DNA of 64,000 bases from Neocallimastix lanati (nom. inval.) (Eukaryota; Neocallimastigomycota; Neocallimastigomycetes; Neocallimastigales; Neocallimastigaceae), in contig JACVTC010000092.1 in NCBI GenBank assembly GCA_016946835.1, positions 338,501 through 402,500 on the forward strand, given 5' to 3'. Of the stretch, positions 33,087 to 48,700 are shown piece after piece. Each line of letters begins with the position of its first letter. The first letter of the stretch is position 1. The translations under genes were made by a program, and so were the position numbers. A model generated the notes under the pieces. The model was not told the origin of the DNA and did no database searches. It saw only the letters and a list, made by a program, of their open reading frames with translations.

Positions 33087-33411
33087 ATAAAATAAAGTAT
33101 AATAAAAAATAACTAAAGAAAAATGGGAAATAATAATAATAAATAAATAAATAAATAAATAAATAAATATGTATCTAAAATAATAATCTTTTAAAAATTA
33201 ATATATAAGTAAAAAGAATAATAATAATAAAAAATATCTTAAACAAATTGATAAAAAATTACTACAATTAATATATTGTTATTTTTATTCTCTCTCTCTT
33301 TATATATATATATATATTATTTTTTATTTATAATTACATAAATTTTTTTTTTGTTTGTTGTGTAATACTTCAATAATTTTCTCTTTTTCTTCTTTTTTTC
33401 TTTCTTTCTTT

Positions 33412-33484
<73 letters not shown>

Positions 33485-33913
33485 GTTCTTTCGTTTCATT
33501 TTTCTTATTCTAATTGTTATTTTTCTGTCATTCATATTTTGTTCTAGTTTCACATAAAAACAATATTATTCTGATATTAAATGAATAAAAATTAAATGAA
33601 TAAATAAATAAATAATAGATAAATGAATAAATAAAAATGAATAAATGAAATGAATAAAAAAAATAAATAATAATGTGAAGAAATCTATTTGAAAGGGCTT
33701 GAAAAAAAGAAAATAATAATAGAAACAGTTAAAATGCATATTAGCTATACCAATAATAATATTATTTTCTTTTTAATTTCATCAACATCATCAAAATCAT
33801 CTCCACCTTTATTAAAAGAGTAAAGAATAAAACTTTAAAAATAGGTTGAAGAATACATAAAATTAAAACAACCAAAGAATGAAAAAGAGAAGCAATAATT
33901 AGATAAAATATAA

Positions 33914-33956
<43 letters not shown>

Positions 33957-34038
33957 AAAAAAGAGGAAAAGAGAAACAATAATATAAGAAAAGAAGAAAT
34001 ATAATGATAAATAATAATAAATTGTATAAAATTTTAGT
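33048..34038. other. Simple-repeat spacer 3' of PEX3
   Basis: Holds poly(A) just after the PEX3 stop (about 33,058-33,082), (AAAT)n near 33,142-33,168, a long (TTTA)n array at about 33,411-33,482, and poly(A) at about 33,919-33,953. No coding sequence or RNA gene was seen. Confidence 0.65.
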
Positions 34039-35050
34039 GGATGTGGTGCATTTCGAAAATTATTAAATTTAAATAATAAAAATTAATAATAAATAATTAA
34101 ATATAAATAATAAATAATAATATAAATATTTTATTTTCTAGTATATAAAAAATGAAGTATTTTCTTAAAAACATTTTATAATTAAAAAAAAAATATTAAT
34201 AAAAATAAAAATTGAAAAATTAATACTAATTTATTCGGAATAATTAATATTAATTGAATAATTAAATAAATTTATTTATTAATTGTTTATTACTAGAACT
34301 TATATTTAAATTTAAATAGTAAATAAAGAACAAGCTACTTTTAAAATGTTATATGAAGAAATAAATAAAAATGATAATAAGTAGCAATAATACTATAACT
34401 TCTCCAAAAAATTTTCAATGTGATTTCGAAAAAGTCATATCTTATCTTATACAGCAGAAAAAGTGTTTTCCTAATTTAAATATTAAATACTGTATTTAAC
34501 ACTATAAAAGAACATTAAAGTTTAAAAAAAAAAAAAAAAAAAAAAAGTGAAATATGTTATAATGAAGTAAAATATAATTATATTATATATATGAATAAAG
34601 TAATTTCGAATCTACCTTTTGTAAATTCTGAATATATAATTGTATATAACTGATATTTATAGTGTGAAACAAATAATAATTAAAAAAATTGTAAATTATT
34701 ATAATATAATACATATAACAAATAATGCATCAGAACTTTTCGATAATTATTTAAATAATTTATTTTTAAAATAAGTCTTCTTATAAATTAATATATGCAT
34801 TAAAACAAGAAGAATCTTTATTTTAAATTGATTATAAAAGGAAAAATGCAGGAATTTGAAAAAAAAAAAAAAAAAAAAAAAAATAACAAGAATTAGGAAA
34901 ATTTGCTTAATTCAATATTATAATTGTTCAAATTAATAATAGATGACTAAGAAATGATATTATTTTTAAAAATATTTATAAATAATTTTTTATATTTTAA
35001 AGATATAAATCCTAATCCTTTTTAAATTTTAAATATGAATGGTTGTATTT
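34039..35050 (+). mobile_element. Decayed Mutator-like element, left end plus transposase remnants
   Basis: GGATGTGGTGCATTTCG at 34,039 matches the 5' terminal repeat of the MULE at 35,704. From about 34,408, transposase pieces follow on the plus strand (CDFEK-like, NIKYC then HYK, HITNNASELFDNYLNNLF, YALKQEESLF, YKRK), ending near 34,980. Many stops and shifts interrupt them. No right terminal repeat was identified before the MITE that begins near 35,052. Confidence 0.6.
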
Positions 35051-35051
35051 A

Positions 35052-35634
35052 GGGAATGTGGTACATTTCGGAACGTGGCTTTATATGAATTGTGGTGTAT
35101 TTTAAAAAACCGTTGATATAAGGGTGGCTTAAATTATATTTTATAAATAAACAGTAATACTTAATAAATAAATAAAATAATGAAATAATATTTAATAATA
35201 TTTAATAAAAAAAATATCTTTTGTTACAATAATATATAATAATATTTAATTATAAAGATATATTTTAGTATTTAAGATATATTTTAATATTTTTTAATAA
35301 TGAAATATATAATAATATCTAATTTTACAGACATAATTTAATATTTTTTGTTAAAATAATAAAAAAATAATATTTAATAATATTTAATTTTTAAAATATT
35401 AATAATGAAATATATAATAATAATAAATAACAAATATTTATTATAAATAATATGTTTATGAGAATTTTTTTTTTTTTGATGAATTTTAAACAATTAACCC
35501 ATTTATATTTATTTCTATTTTTATTTATTTATTTATTTATTTATTTGAAATCATTCAATAAAAAAAAAGATATAAGGATTTAAATTACGAATCAAATTTT
35601 AATTTAAAAGCCATGTTTCGAAATACAACACACC
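35052..35634. mobile_element. MULE-related MITE
   Basis: The left end GAATGTGGTACATTTCGG.AC.TGGCTTT and the right end (reverse complement GTGTTGTATTTCGAAACATGGCTTTT) form an imperfect inverted repeat of about 28 bp, of the same type as the MULE termini nearby. The flanks repeat TGTATTT (35,044-35,050 and 35,635-35,641), a likely part of an 8-9 bp target duplication. The interior is AT-rich and non-coding. Confidence 0.6.
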
Positions 35635-35899
35635 TGTATTTCCGTATTTCGGAATGTAACATATAAATAAAAATTTAACTCGTAATTTAACACCCAAATT
35701 TTTGAATGTGGTTCATTTCGCCAATTTTTATAATACAAATTTTCAATACGCCATTTATTTTTAATGGCTTGTAAAATTTTTGTTAACGCCATAAAAAATT
35801 TTAATAAAATTATATGTAAAAAAAATAAATGTATAAATAAATAAACAAACAAATAAATAAATAAATAAAGAATGTAATAAGTATATAAAATAAAAATAA

Positions 35900-36745
35900 A
35901 TAGTAGAATATGAATATAAAGTACAGATTGAATAAAATAAAATAAAATAAATAGTAGAATATAAATATAAGTACAGATTGAATAAAATAAAATAAAATAA
36001 AATAAAATAAAATAAAATTAAATAAAATAAAATAAAATAAAATAAAATAAAATAAATAGTAGAAATATAAATATGAAGTACAGATTGAATAAAATAAAAT
36101 AAAATAAATAGTTGAAATATAAATATAAAGTACAGATTGAATAAAATAAAATAAAATAAAATAAAATAAAATAAAATAAAATAAAATAAAATAAAATAAA
36201 ATAAAATAAAATAAAATAAAATAAAATAAAATAAAATAAAATAAAATAAATAGTTGAAATATAAATATAAAGTACAGATTGAATAAAATAAAATAAAATA
36301 AATAGTTGAAATATAAATATAAAGTACAGATTGAATAAAATAAAATAAAATAAATAGTTGAAATATAAATATAAAGTACAGATTGAATAAAATAAAATAA
36401 AATAAATAGTTGAAATATAAATATAAAGTACAGATTGAATAAAATAAAATAAAATAAAATAAAATAAAATAAAATAAAATAAAATAAAATAAAATAAAAT
36501 AAAATAAAATAAAATAAAATAAAATAAAATAAAATAAAATAAAATAAAATAAAATAAAATAAAATAAAATAAAATAAAATAAAATAAAATAAAATAAAAT
36601 AAAATAAAATAAAATAAATAGTAGAAATATAAATATGAAGTACAGATTGAATAAAATAAAATAAAATAAAATAAAATAAAATAAATAGTAAAAATATAAA
36701 TATAAAGTACAGATTGAATAAAATAAAATAAAATAAATATCTAAT
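35900..36745 (+). repeat. Minisatellite: about ten GTACAGATTGAAT units separated by (AAATA)n
   Basis: About ten copies of a unit reading TAGTWGAAATATAAATATRA then AGTACAGATTGAATAAAAT. Several are spaced about 50 bp apart; others are separated by long (AAATA)n expansions (for example 36,440-36,615). The array lies in the 5' part of the MULE at 35,704-38,786. Confidence 0.9.
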
Positions 36746-37019
36746 ATTTTTTTTTTATTAAAGAATATTACAGATCAATGTTTTAGAAATGAAAAATTTT
36801 TTACATTTTTATTGTATTCAATTGATGATGTAATTTAATATATAAAACAATATTATTGATTGTTAATAATCTCATTAAATATAAATGATTTTTTAGCTTT
36901 CTAACATATATAATTAAATAAAACATTTTTTTTAAAAATAAATTGTCTTTAATATTCTTTAATAAAAAAAAATGATAAATATTTACTTTATTTTATTATA
37001 TATACTTGTATTTTTATGT

Positions 37020-37205
37020 TATTACATTCAATATTTATTTAATTTTATTTTATTTCATTCAATCTGTACTTTTATTTATATTCTACTATTTATTTTATTT
37101 TATTTTATTCAATCTGTACTTATATTTATATTCTACTATTTATTTTATTTTATTTTATTTTATTTTGTATACTTGTACTTACTATTGCATTCTTTATTTA
37201 TTTAT
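37020..37205 (-). repeat. Inverted partner of the 35.9-kb minisatellite (two units)
   Basis: CAATCTGTAC appears near 37,060 and 37,111. The whole stretch is the reverse complement of the beginning of the 35.9-kb array, down to the flanking GTATACTTGTACTTACTATTG, whose counterpart lies near 35,860-35,890. Together they form a large inverted repeat around a spacer of about 280 bp. Confidence 0.85.
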
Positions 37206-37323
37206 TTTTTTTTTACAAATAACTGAAAAACTAATTTTTCAAAATTAGTATTTAGAATAATATTGGATAATTAATATAATAATTTTAATTATATAATTAA
37301 AAAATATTTATAAAAATATAGAA

Positions 37324-38352
37324 ATGGAAAAAAATCTTATTATTGATATAAGTGAGTCTAACAAAAGAAAAAAATAAATTATTATTAATAAAAAATATAA
37401 ATTTAATTTTTCATATATAAGAAAAGATAATTCAAAAGTTTATGTACAGAAATAAATGTAAATCTTTTATTATTTTAAATGATAAGAAAGAAATCTTAAA
37501 ATATGATAGTTCACATAATCATCCTGAAAAAGTATAAGATGTATCTCTATCTATAATGAAACATAAAATTAAAGATGGAATTGAAAAAAAGTTCAATTCC
37601 TTATGGTATAAAAATAAAACCCCTATATAATAAAATTTCTAAGGAAATGAGATTTATATGTTCAGAATATAATTCAATTAAATCCCAAATATCAAGAAAT
37701 TTAAATAAAAACTACCATCCAATGTAACAACATTTACTGAAATTCCTAATGAATCTAATATTATAAAACAAAGTGAGGTGAAAATCTTATGATATTCAAA
37801 AAATATTAATTTAATAATTTTTCAATCTCCTTTTCAAGTAAAATTATTTAAGGAATATAATGATGATAAATTTGTTGATGGTACATTTTTTATTGCCTCT
37901 AAATTTAGTTATCAAATATTTATTACAAGAACTTACGCTAAAGAATTAGATAGTTTTTATACTTCTTCTTTTGCATTATTACAAAATAAAGAACAAGAAA
38001 TATATAAAATATTTAAAAAATTAAAAAAAAAAATGCTAATACATGTAACAATAATATTATAATTGCAGAATCAATAGTTATTTAAATAATTTATTTCTAA
38101 CAATACCATCTTATTATAAATTAATAGATAAATTAAATGAACTTGAACATTTACCATATTATGATTATTAAAGAAAAATAAGAGGAATTTAGAAAATAAA
38201 AAAAAAGAGCAATAAAAAAAGCTAATGAAATCAGTGTCTTAATTGAACGCTACATAAATATTGAAACCAAGTTAATTGACACTAAATGTGATAGAAATAA
38301 TACTATTAATTTGTGGTTTGATTGTTTAACTGATTTAAATATTATTTTATAA
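37324..38352 (+). pseudogene. FLYWCH-MULE transposase pseudogene
   Basis: It starts ATGGAAAAAAATC with an early stop. It then shows a cysteine finger remnant (NKCKSFIIL, SSHNHP), MKHKIKDGI, LPSNVTTFTEIP, FVDGTFFIA (first catalytic Asp), FITRTYAKELDSFYTSSF, then a deletion that removes the CDFEK/IWHYK segment, and a C-terminal part with YELIDKL-like and IRGI-like pieces ending at TAA near 38,352. Many frame breaks and stops make it dead. Its 3' flank (GAATTCTGTCATTC) is shared with the copy at 62.6 kb. Confidence 0.85.
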
Positions 38353-38812
38353 TAAATAATTAAAAAAAGAGGAATAACCAAACGAAATAATCAGAATTCT
38401 GTCATTCAAAAATTTAATTTATAAAGCTTATTAAATTTATACAGTTTAAATAAATATTCAAATACGTCTCTATAATTAATAATTTTATCATTATAATTAT
38501 TATTTTTTTTAATAACATTTAAATAAAAGAATTATTATTAATAATATTTATATTTTTAATAACATTTATATTTTTATATAATTTTTTTATTAATAGCATT
38601 TAAATAAAAGAATTAAAATCATAAAATCTAACCTTTATATGATTTATTTAATTATTCACTTAATAATTAATTTAAAAATTGAAATTACAAAATAATACAA
38701 TAAAATAATATTAAGTAGCATAATATAACTATAGCCACATATTTGTATACATCACGTGAAAAAATTGGCGTAATGCAACCTCCCCCAAATTTTTATTTTT
38801 TTAAAATAATTG

Positions 38813-38859
<47 letters not shown>

Positions 38860-38956
38860 ATTTGAACTTGTTATTTTTTTTTTAAACTGCCCTTTAAATA
38901 TATAAAATTTTATAATAAATACTTTTTATTGATTTTAGGAATATTTTATTTTTTTT

Positions 38957-39354
38957 GGGAGAGTTGCATTTCCCCAAATTGCATTTCGCCAGGTTGCATT
39001 TCGCCAAGTGGCGTAGTATTAAAATGTTGCATTTCCCCAAGTTGCATTTCCCCAAGTTGCTTTTCGCCAGGTTGCATTTCGACAAGTAGAGTATTGATAT
39101 AAATAAATGAATAATAAATAAATAAATATTAATTAAAAGTATATATTTTTTAAAATTGTTTTTATGCGATATTAATAATATTTAATTTTATTTATTGATT
39201 TATTTATTTATTTAATAATTTTCAATTTGGCGAAATGCAACTTGGCGAATTGCAATTTGGCGAAATACCACATTTTTTTAATTCGCCACATGCTTTCAAA
39301 AAAATTGGCGAAATGCAATCTGGCGAAATGCAATTTGGCGAAATGCCCACACCC
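38957..39354. mobile_element. Foldback-like MITE with iterated terminal units
   Basis: The left arm (38,957-39,095) is a string of GTTGCATTTCGCCAA-type units, about seven including variants. The right arm (39,228-39,354) is the inverted counterpart, TTGGCGAAATGCAA, about six units. They are separated by about 130 bp of AT-rich sequence. The flanks carry ATTTTTTT (38,948-38,955 and 39,355-39,362), consistent with an 8-9 bp duplication. The unit equals the core of the MULE terminal repeat, so this is a non-autonomous MULE derivative with multiplied ends. Confidence 0.8.
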
Positions 39355-39658
39355 ATTTTTTTAATATAAAAATAATAATAATAATAATTATAATAATAAA
39401 CTAACCCTTATTTAATATTATTTATTAAAATTATTCATTTATTAATTTATTTATAAAACTTAAAAAGCCACATTTTCTGAAATGCAATCCTTCCCATATA
39501 GATATTACTTATAATAAAACTATTAGATTAAAAAAAGCAACATATTTTATAAAAAAAAAAAAAAAAATAAGTATGTATATATATTAATGCTTCGGTTTAT
39601 AATTTTAAAATTTTTTTGTTTTTAAAAATTCTATAATAAAATTTAAAATTTTATAATA

Positions 39659-40503
<845 letters not shown>

Positions 40504-40828
40504 TTAATTGTATTATAACTATTAATTTATTTAAATTATTTATTATATATATCTCAACAAAAAAGTTTAATTTTCATGTAAAACTTAACTAAAAGCATAG
40601 AAATAAATATATATTTTGATTTTATTATTAATTTTTTTTTAAAGAAAAAATTTATTTGATTTTATTATTATTTTTTTTTAAAGAAAAAATCTAGTTCATC
40701 ATTATATTAAATAGTATTATTATTGAGTAATAATATTATTATTTAAATTATTATTACTGAGATAATAAATATAAATAATGAATGATAATAAAATAAATTT
40801 ATATATATTTATTTATCTATTTATTTAT

Positions 40829-43347
<2,519 letters not shown>

Positions 43348-44758
43348 AGTTTTTGAAAATTTTATTTTATTACTTTATTTAATATTATTATTATTATTAT
43401 TTTTTTTTTTATTCTTAAAAAAAAAAATATTATACCAAATGACAAAAATAATTTTAAATATTTTAAAATAGTTATCATTATTCTATTTTAATATGGAATT
43501 TTTATTCTAAAAAAATAAAATAATTTTTAATTTTAAAAATTATTAATTTTAATTTATAAATAATTGAAAATTAAAACTAAAATAAAGTTGAATCTTCATT
43601 TATATAAAACATATTTTTAAAGATATTTAAAGACTTTTCTTAAATTTTTTAAAAAAATAATTAATTACTAATATTAAACTTTTTACAAATTGATACAATT
43701 GATATTAATGATCTCTTTTTTTTTTTTTTTTTATTATTTTATTTTATTAAAATCCAACAAATTTTATTGAAAATATTAAATTAAAATTTAATTAAATATA
43801 CATATATATCCATATAAACATGATATATATATATTAATAATCCCTCTTTTCATACTTATCATATATCAAATATATATATATGTATTTATATGTATATAAA
43901 TATATATATATATTTTTTTTAAAAAAAAAAAAAAATAAAATAAAATAAAAATAAAAATAAAAATTAAGATATAAAATATAATTAATAAATGTAAATTAAA
44001 ATAAAAACAGAAAAAAATAATTTCAAAATAATTAATATTAATTACAAATAAAAAAAAAAGTTAATGTTTTATAATAAAATAAGAAAAAAGAAAAAGAAAA
44101 ATAGATTGTAAAAGTGAATTATTTCAAATAATTTATATTATTTTTATTTTAATTTTATTTTAATTTTATAATATTTTTATAATAAATTTGATTATATTGA
44201 AGTTTTAAAAATAATTCAAATTTATTTTTATTTTATTTATTGATTTATTTTTATCATTGAATTTTTTTTTTTTTTATTATTAATATATAATATTGTTTTG
44301 ATATGAATATAATTATAATTTGATAGGATTTATTATATATTTCTATTTAGATTAAGTTTTTAGATTAAGTAAAAATTGCAACTACCAAATTATTTTTCTT
44401 TTTTCTTTTATATATATATATATATATATTTTATTTTTATATTTTAACTTATTTTTTATGTTTAATTTAAAGAAAAGTTGACTTACGTTATATTATTAAT
44501 ATATTATTATTATCATTATGTGTTTTTTTTTTTTTCTTTTATTTTTGTTTATATTATTTATTTAATTTTAATTAATATTTTTATATTGACTGTTGATAAT
44601 TAATATTAAAAAAAAAATTCTATTCTTTTTTATTTTTATTTTTATTTTTATTTTTTATCAATAATTTTTATTTTTATTAATAAATTTATATTAAATATGT
44701 ATATTTGAATATATTTTATTTTATTTTGTTTTTTATATTAATATATATATATATTTCC

Positions 44759-44791
<33 letters not shown>

Positions 44792-44935
44792 GTAATTTGT
44801 TCCGAATTGCATCATAATTATTATTATTAATTATAAAATATTAAATAATTTTAGTTTAAATATATAACTAATGTTTAATTAATATTATATATTTTATGTT
44901 TTATGTATATATAAACTAACGATTTCTTTCAAATG

Positions 44936-44976
<41 letters not shown>

Positions 44977-45571
44977 ATATTTTAATTACCACCTTTTTTT
45001 TTTTTTATTTTATTTATTTATTTATTATTATTATTATTATTTTTATCGTTAATAAATATTCTTAATAATTATAATTTATAATAATAATTAGATTGATTTC
45101 TGTTTAATATATATATTGTTTAATGATATAGCTTTGAAAATAATTAAACGTCTTTCATTTCTATCATTAATATTAATGTATTTGTTTATTGCAAAAATAA
45201 GTTCTTCTTAATATTCCATGAAAAAATAATTTTTTTCTTCCTTTTCTTTGCTTTAATAACATATATATATTATATTTATTAAATAAATAGATAATCCTAT
45301 TATATTTATATTTATCACTTTCTTTTCTTTTTATTTTATAATGTGAGGATGAAGACTTGAATTCGATTGATTAAAAGTAAATATATATATGAGTATATAT
45401 ATTTATATACATTTATCGTGTATCTTCGTTTCTGTCAAATATTGTGATTGTATTTACAAAAAAAATTATTTAATGAAATATATATATATATATTTAAATT
45501 CGATTTATTTGTTTTTATGGTTTAGTTTTATTATTTTTATTTTTATTTTTACTTTTATTTTTATTTTGTTC

Positions 45572-45653
<82 letters not shown>

Positions 45654-45794
45654 TTAAATATAATATAAAAAGAATAAAATAATATAAAATAAAATATAAA
45701 GAAAAAAAAAAAAAAAAAAAGATAATATATATATATAGAATTAAAAATAGTATATTATATCAAATCGAGTTGATAGTGAATATTGAGATGATTA
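43348..45794. other. Gene-free AT-rich spacer between kinase and LRR gene
   Basis: Long T-runs (44,761-44,785; 44,938-44,972), several (TA)n tracts and an (AAT)n run at 45,609-45,650. No convincing coding frame was found. A 97-codon frame at 45,389-45,682 is repeat-derived (isoleucine/tyrosine and asparagine runs). The region holds the kinase promoter at its left end and the 3' flank of the LRR gene at its right end. Confidence 0.6.
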
Positions 45795-48700
45795 TTATTT
45801 TGCTTCCTCTTCCTTAAATAGATTTTCTTCATGATAATCCACTTGATTTTCATCAGTTATTTCAGTATCGTCGGTATCATTTTCATTTTCATTGGTTGGT
45901 TTCTTAGCAAATTTGGAATAACTTATTTTGTTAAATTCTTTTAAAACATTCAATGCTTTCATACGAATTTGAATTTTTCTCCATCTAAAGAAGGAAAGTA
46001 CAGCAACATCTAATTTTGGTGAACAATTATTAACATTAATATTCTTCAAATGTCTTAATTTTTTAAATTCTTCAGGTAACGATTCTAATTGGGTATTACT
46101 TTCCAAGTTTAATTCAGAAAGGTTTTCTAATTGACAAATTTCAATTGGAAGACTAACTAATTGATTATGATCAACCCAGAGTCTTTCCAATTTATTTAAC
46201 TTATTGATATCATGAGGAATTTCCTTAATATTATTACCACCAATAAATAAGTGAGCTAAACTTTCCAAATTAAGAATACTTTCAGGGAATACCTCAAAAT
46301 TGTTTCTTGAAACATCTAACAATTTTAATACATAAAGTTCTTCAATTTCATTTGGAAGAGTCTTTAAGTTATTGTTAGAGAGGTAAAGTCTCTTAAGATT
46401 ATGAAGAAGCTTAATTTCACTTGGAATTTCCTCTAATAAGTTATCATTTAATGCTAGTTCCTTCAATTTATCGAGATTTTCTAAGCCACTGGCAACTGGA
46501 ACAACCTTTAAATTATTACCTGAAATATCAAGATGAGTTAATGAATTAATTTTAAGGATTTCACCAATACTATTACCGAGTTGATTATTATTAACATGTA
46601 ATACATTAAGATTGTCAAGATCACAAATTTCCTTTGGTAAGAATTGAATTAAATTGTAACCAACATCTAATTCAGTTAATTTAGCGAAGTTTTTAATACT
46701 TTCAGTAAATTCTTTAATTTTATTGTTACTAACATCAAGTTTCTCAAGTTTCTTTAATCTATAGAACGTATCAGGTAAATCTTCAATTTCATTATTACTC
46801 ATAATTAATTTTTTCAAATTAATGAGATTACCAATTTCTTCTGGTATTATCTTGATTTTATTATTTTCAATATGTAATGTTTCAAGATTTTCTAATCTAC
46901 CAACTTCCTTTGGTATTTCATCCAAAACATTATTATTTATGTATAATATAGTTAAGTTCGTTAAACGTCCAATGGTTGGTGGAATGTAAGTAAATTCATT
47001 ATTACATAAACGTAAGTCTTCCAATCTAGTTAAGTGACCAATACCATTTGGAATACTCTTAATTCTTGAGTTTGAAATATCCATAACCTTTAAATTCAAC
47101 ATTTCAGTTGTCGTCTTATGAAGGTAAGATCTGAATGTTCTTAAATCAATAATTGTATCAATGAAAGAGTCATCTTGCAAACGATCAAGAGAAGTAATTT
47201 GTCTATCTTTTTCCTTTAACATTCTTTCTAATTTTTGAATCTTAAGTTCAAGCTTAGAAATTTGCATATTCTTAGAGAGAATTTGTTCAGATTGACTTTG
47301 AATACTTTGTTCATAATTATCAATATCAAATTGAATCTTTTCCAATAATTCACGGTAATGAGTTGTTTCATCACTGACTAATTTTGAAACCATATCCTTT
47401 ATTTCCTTTTGAGTATTATTGTTCATAATTTGATTTTGTTCTTTAATTTCTTTCTTATATGAAAGTAAAAGATCCTTTGTCTGCGAATTCGTAGTATCAG
47501 TAATATCTGACTTTAATTCACTAAATTTAGCGATTTGTTCTAGTAACTTATCCTGTAATTCTTGGGTATTACTAACAATCTTCTTTGCATTTTGATCAAT
47601 ATCTTTTTGTAAATTAATTTTGGTTGATTGTTGGGTAAGTGTAAGATTATTAATTTGGTCTTCAACACCAGCGACTTGATCAGATATTGTTTTATCTATT
47701 TCAGATTTATAATCAGAAATATCTTTTTCAAACTTACTCTTTAACTCATTGTGGTTTTCAACAAGTTTTTGGATTTTCTTTTCAATATCATCATTTTGAC
47801 TATTAAAATTGGTTTCAAATGATTTTTGAAGGTTAATTTCTCTTTCATTGTATTCAATATCTTTCTTACTAATTTGTTCATTCATATCATTAATTTCAGA
47901 TTTTAATCTATCTTGAATTGAATTCAACTTATCATTGAAACTATTCTCTAAAAGTGCATTTTTAGTTTCAACTTCAGATGTTAAACCAGATTTAATAGTA
48001 TTAGTTACTTCTTGAAGCTCGTTTAACTTACGATCAACAACATTTTCTAATAATGTATTTCTTGTTTTAACTTCATTTGATAAATCAGATCTCATATTAT
48101 TCATTTCTTCTTGAAGCTTTGACAATTGATCATTGATATCATTTTCAATATTAGCACTTCTATTTTCAACTTCTAAAGTTAAACCAGATTTAATAACATT
48201 CATTTCTTTATGAAGATTGGCTAATTTATCATTAATACCGCTTTCTAAGTTAGCATTTCTATTTTCAACTTCGGTGGATAAACCAGATTTTATAGAGTTC
48301 ATCTCTTCTTGAAGTTTTGTGAATTTATCATTAATATTGGATTCTAATGAAACATTTCTACTTTCAACTTCAGAAGTTAAACCAGATTTAATAGTATTTA
48401 TTATGACTTGAAGTTCAGCTAATTTATCATTAACGTCACTTTCTAAAGAAATACTTCTATTCTCAACTTCAGAAGTTAATCCAGATTTAATAGCATTCAT
48501 TTCTTCTTGGAGTTTGACTAATTTATCATTAATACCATTTTCTAAGTTAGCATTTCTATTCTCAACTTCAGAAGTTAATCCAGAATTAATAGCATTCATT
48601 TCTTCTTGGAGTTTGAATAATTTATCATTAATACCATTTTCTAAGTTAGCATTTCTAATTTCAACTTCGGTGGTTAAATCAGATCTAATAGTATTCATTA

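Larger units (their letters stand above)
35704..38786 (+). mobile_element. Full-length Mutator-like element with dead transposase
   Basis: Its ends are GAATGTGGTTCATTTCGCCAA at the left and, reversed, GGGGAGGTTGCATTACGCCA at the right. They are flanked by the direct repeat CAAATTTTT (8-9 bp; AAATTTTT at 35,696-35,703 and 38,787-38,794). The 3.1-kb element contains an expanded minisatellite in its 5' part and a FLYWCH-MULE transposase on the plus strand (37,324-38,352). Near the right end lies CACGTGA, shared with the copies at 60.95 and 62.01 kb. It belongs to the same subfamily as the minus-strand copy at 61,983. Confidence 0.85.

Noticed and set aside
35900-36745. CRISPR-like appearance (regular GTACAGATTG unit with spacers)
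   Set aside because: The spacers are (AAATA)n simple repeats, unit length varies, inverted copies follow at 37.0-37.2 kb, the array sits inside a transposon, and the genome is eukaryotic.
38894-39085. Minus-strand frame with KCNLAKCNLGKCN repeats resembling a cysteine-rich peptide
   Set aside because: It is simply the translation of the iterated MITE terminal units and has no independent gene signal.
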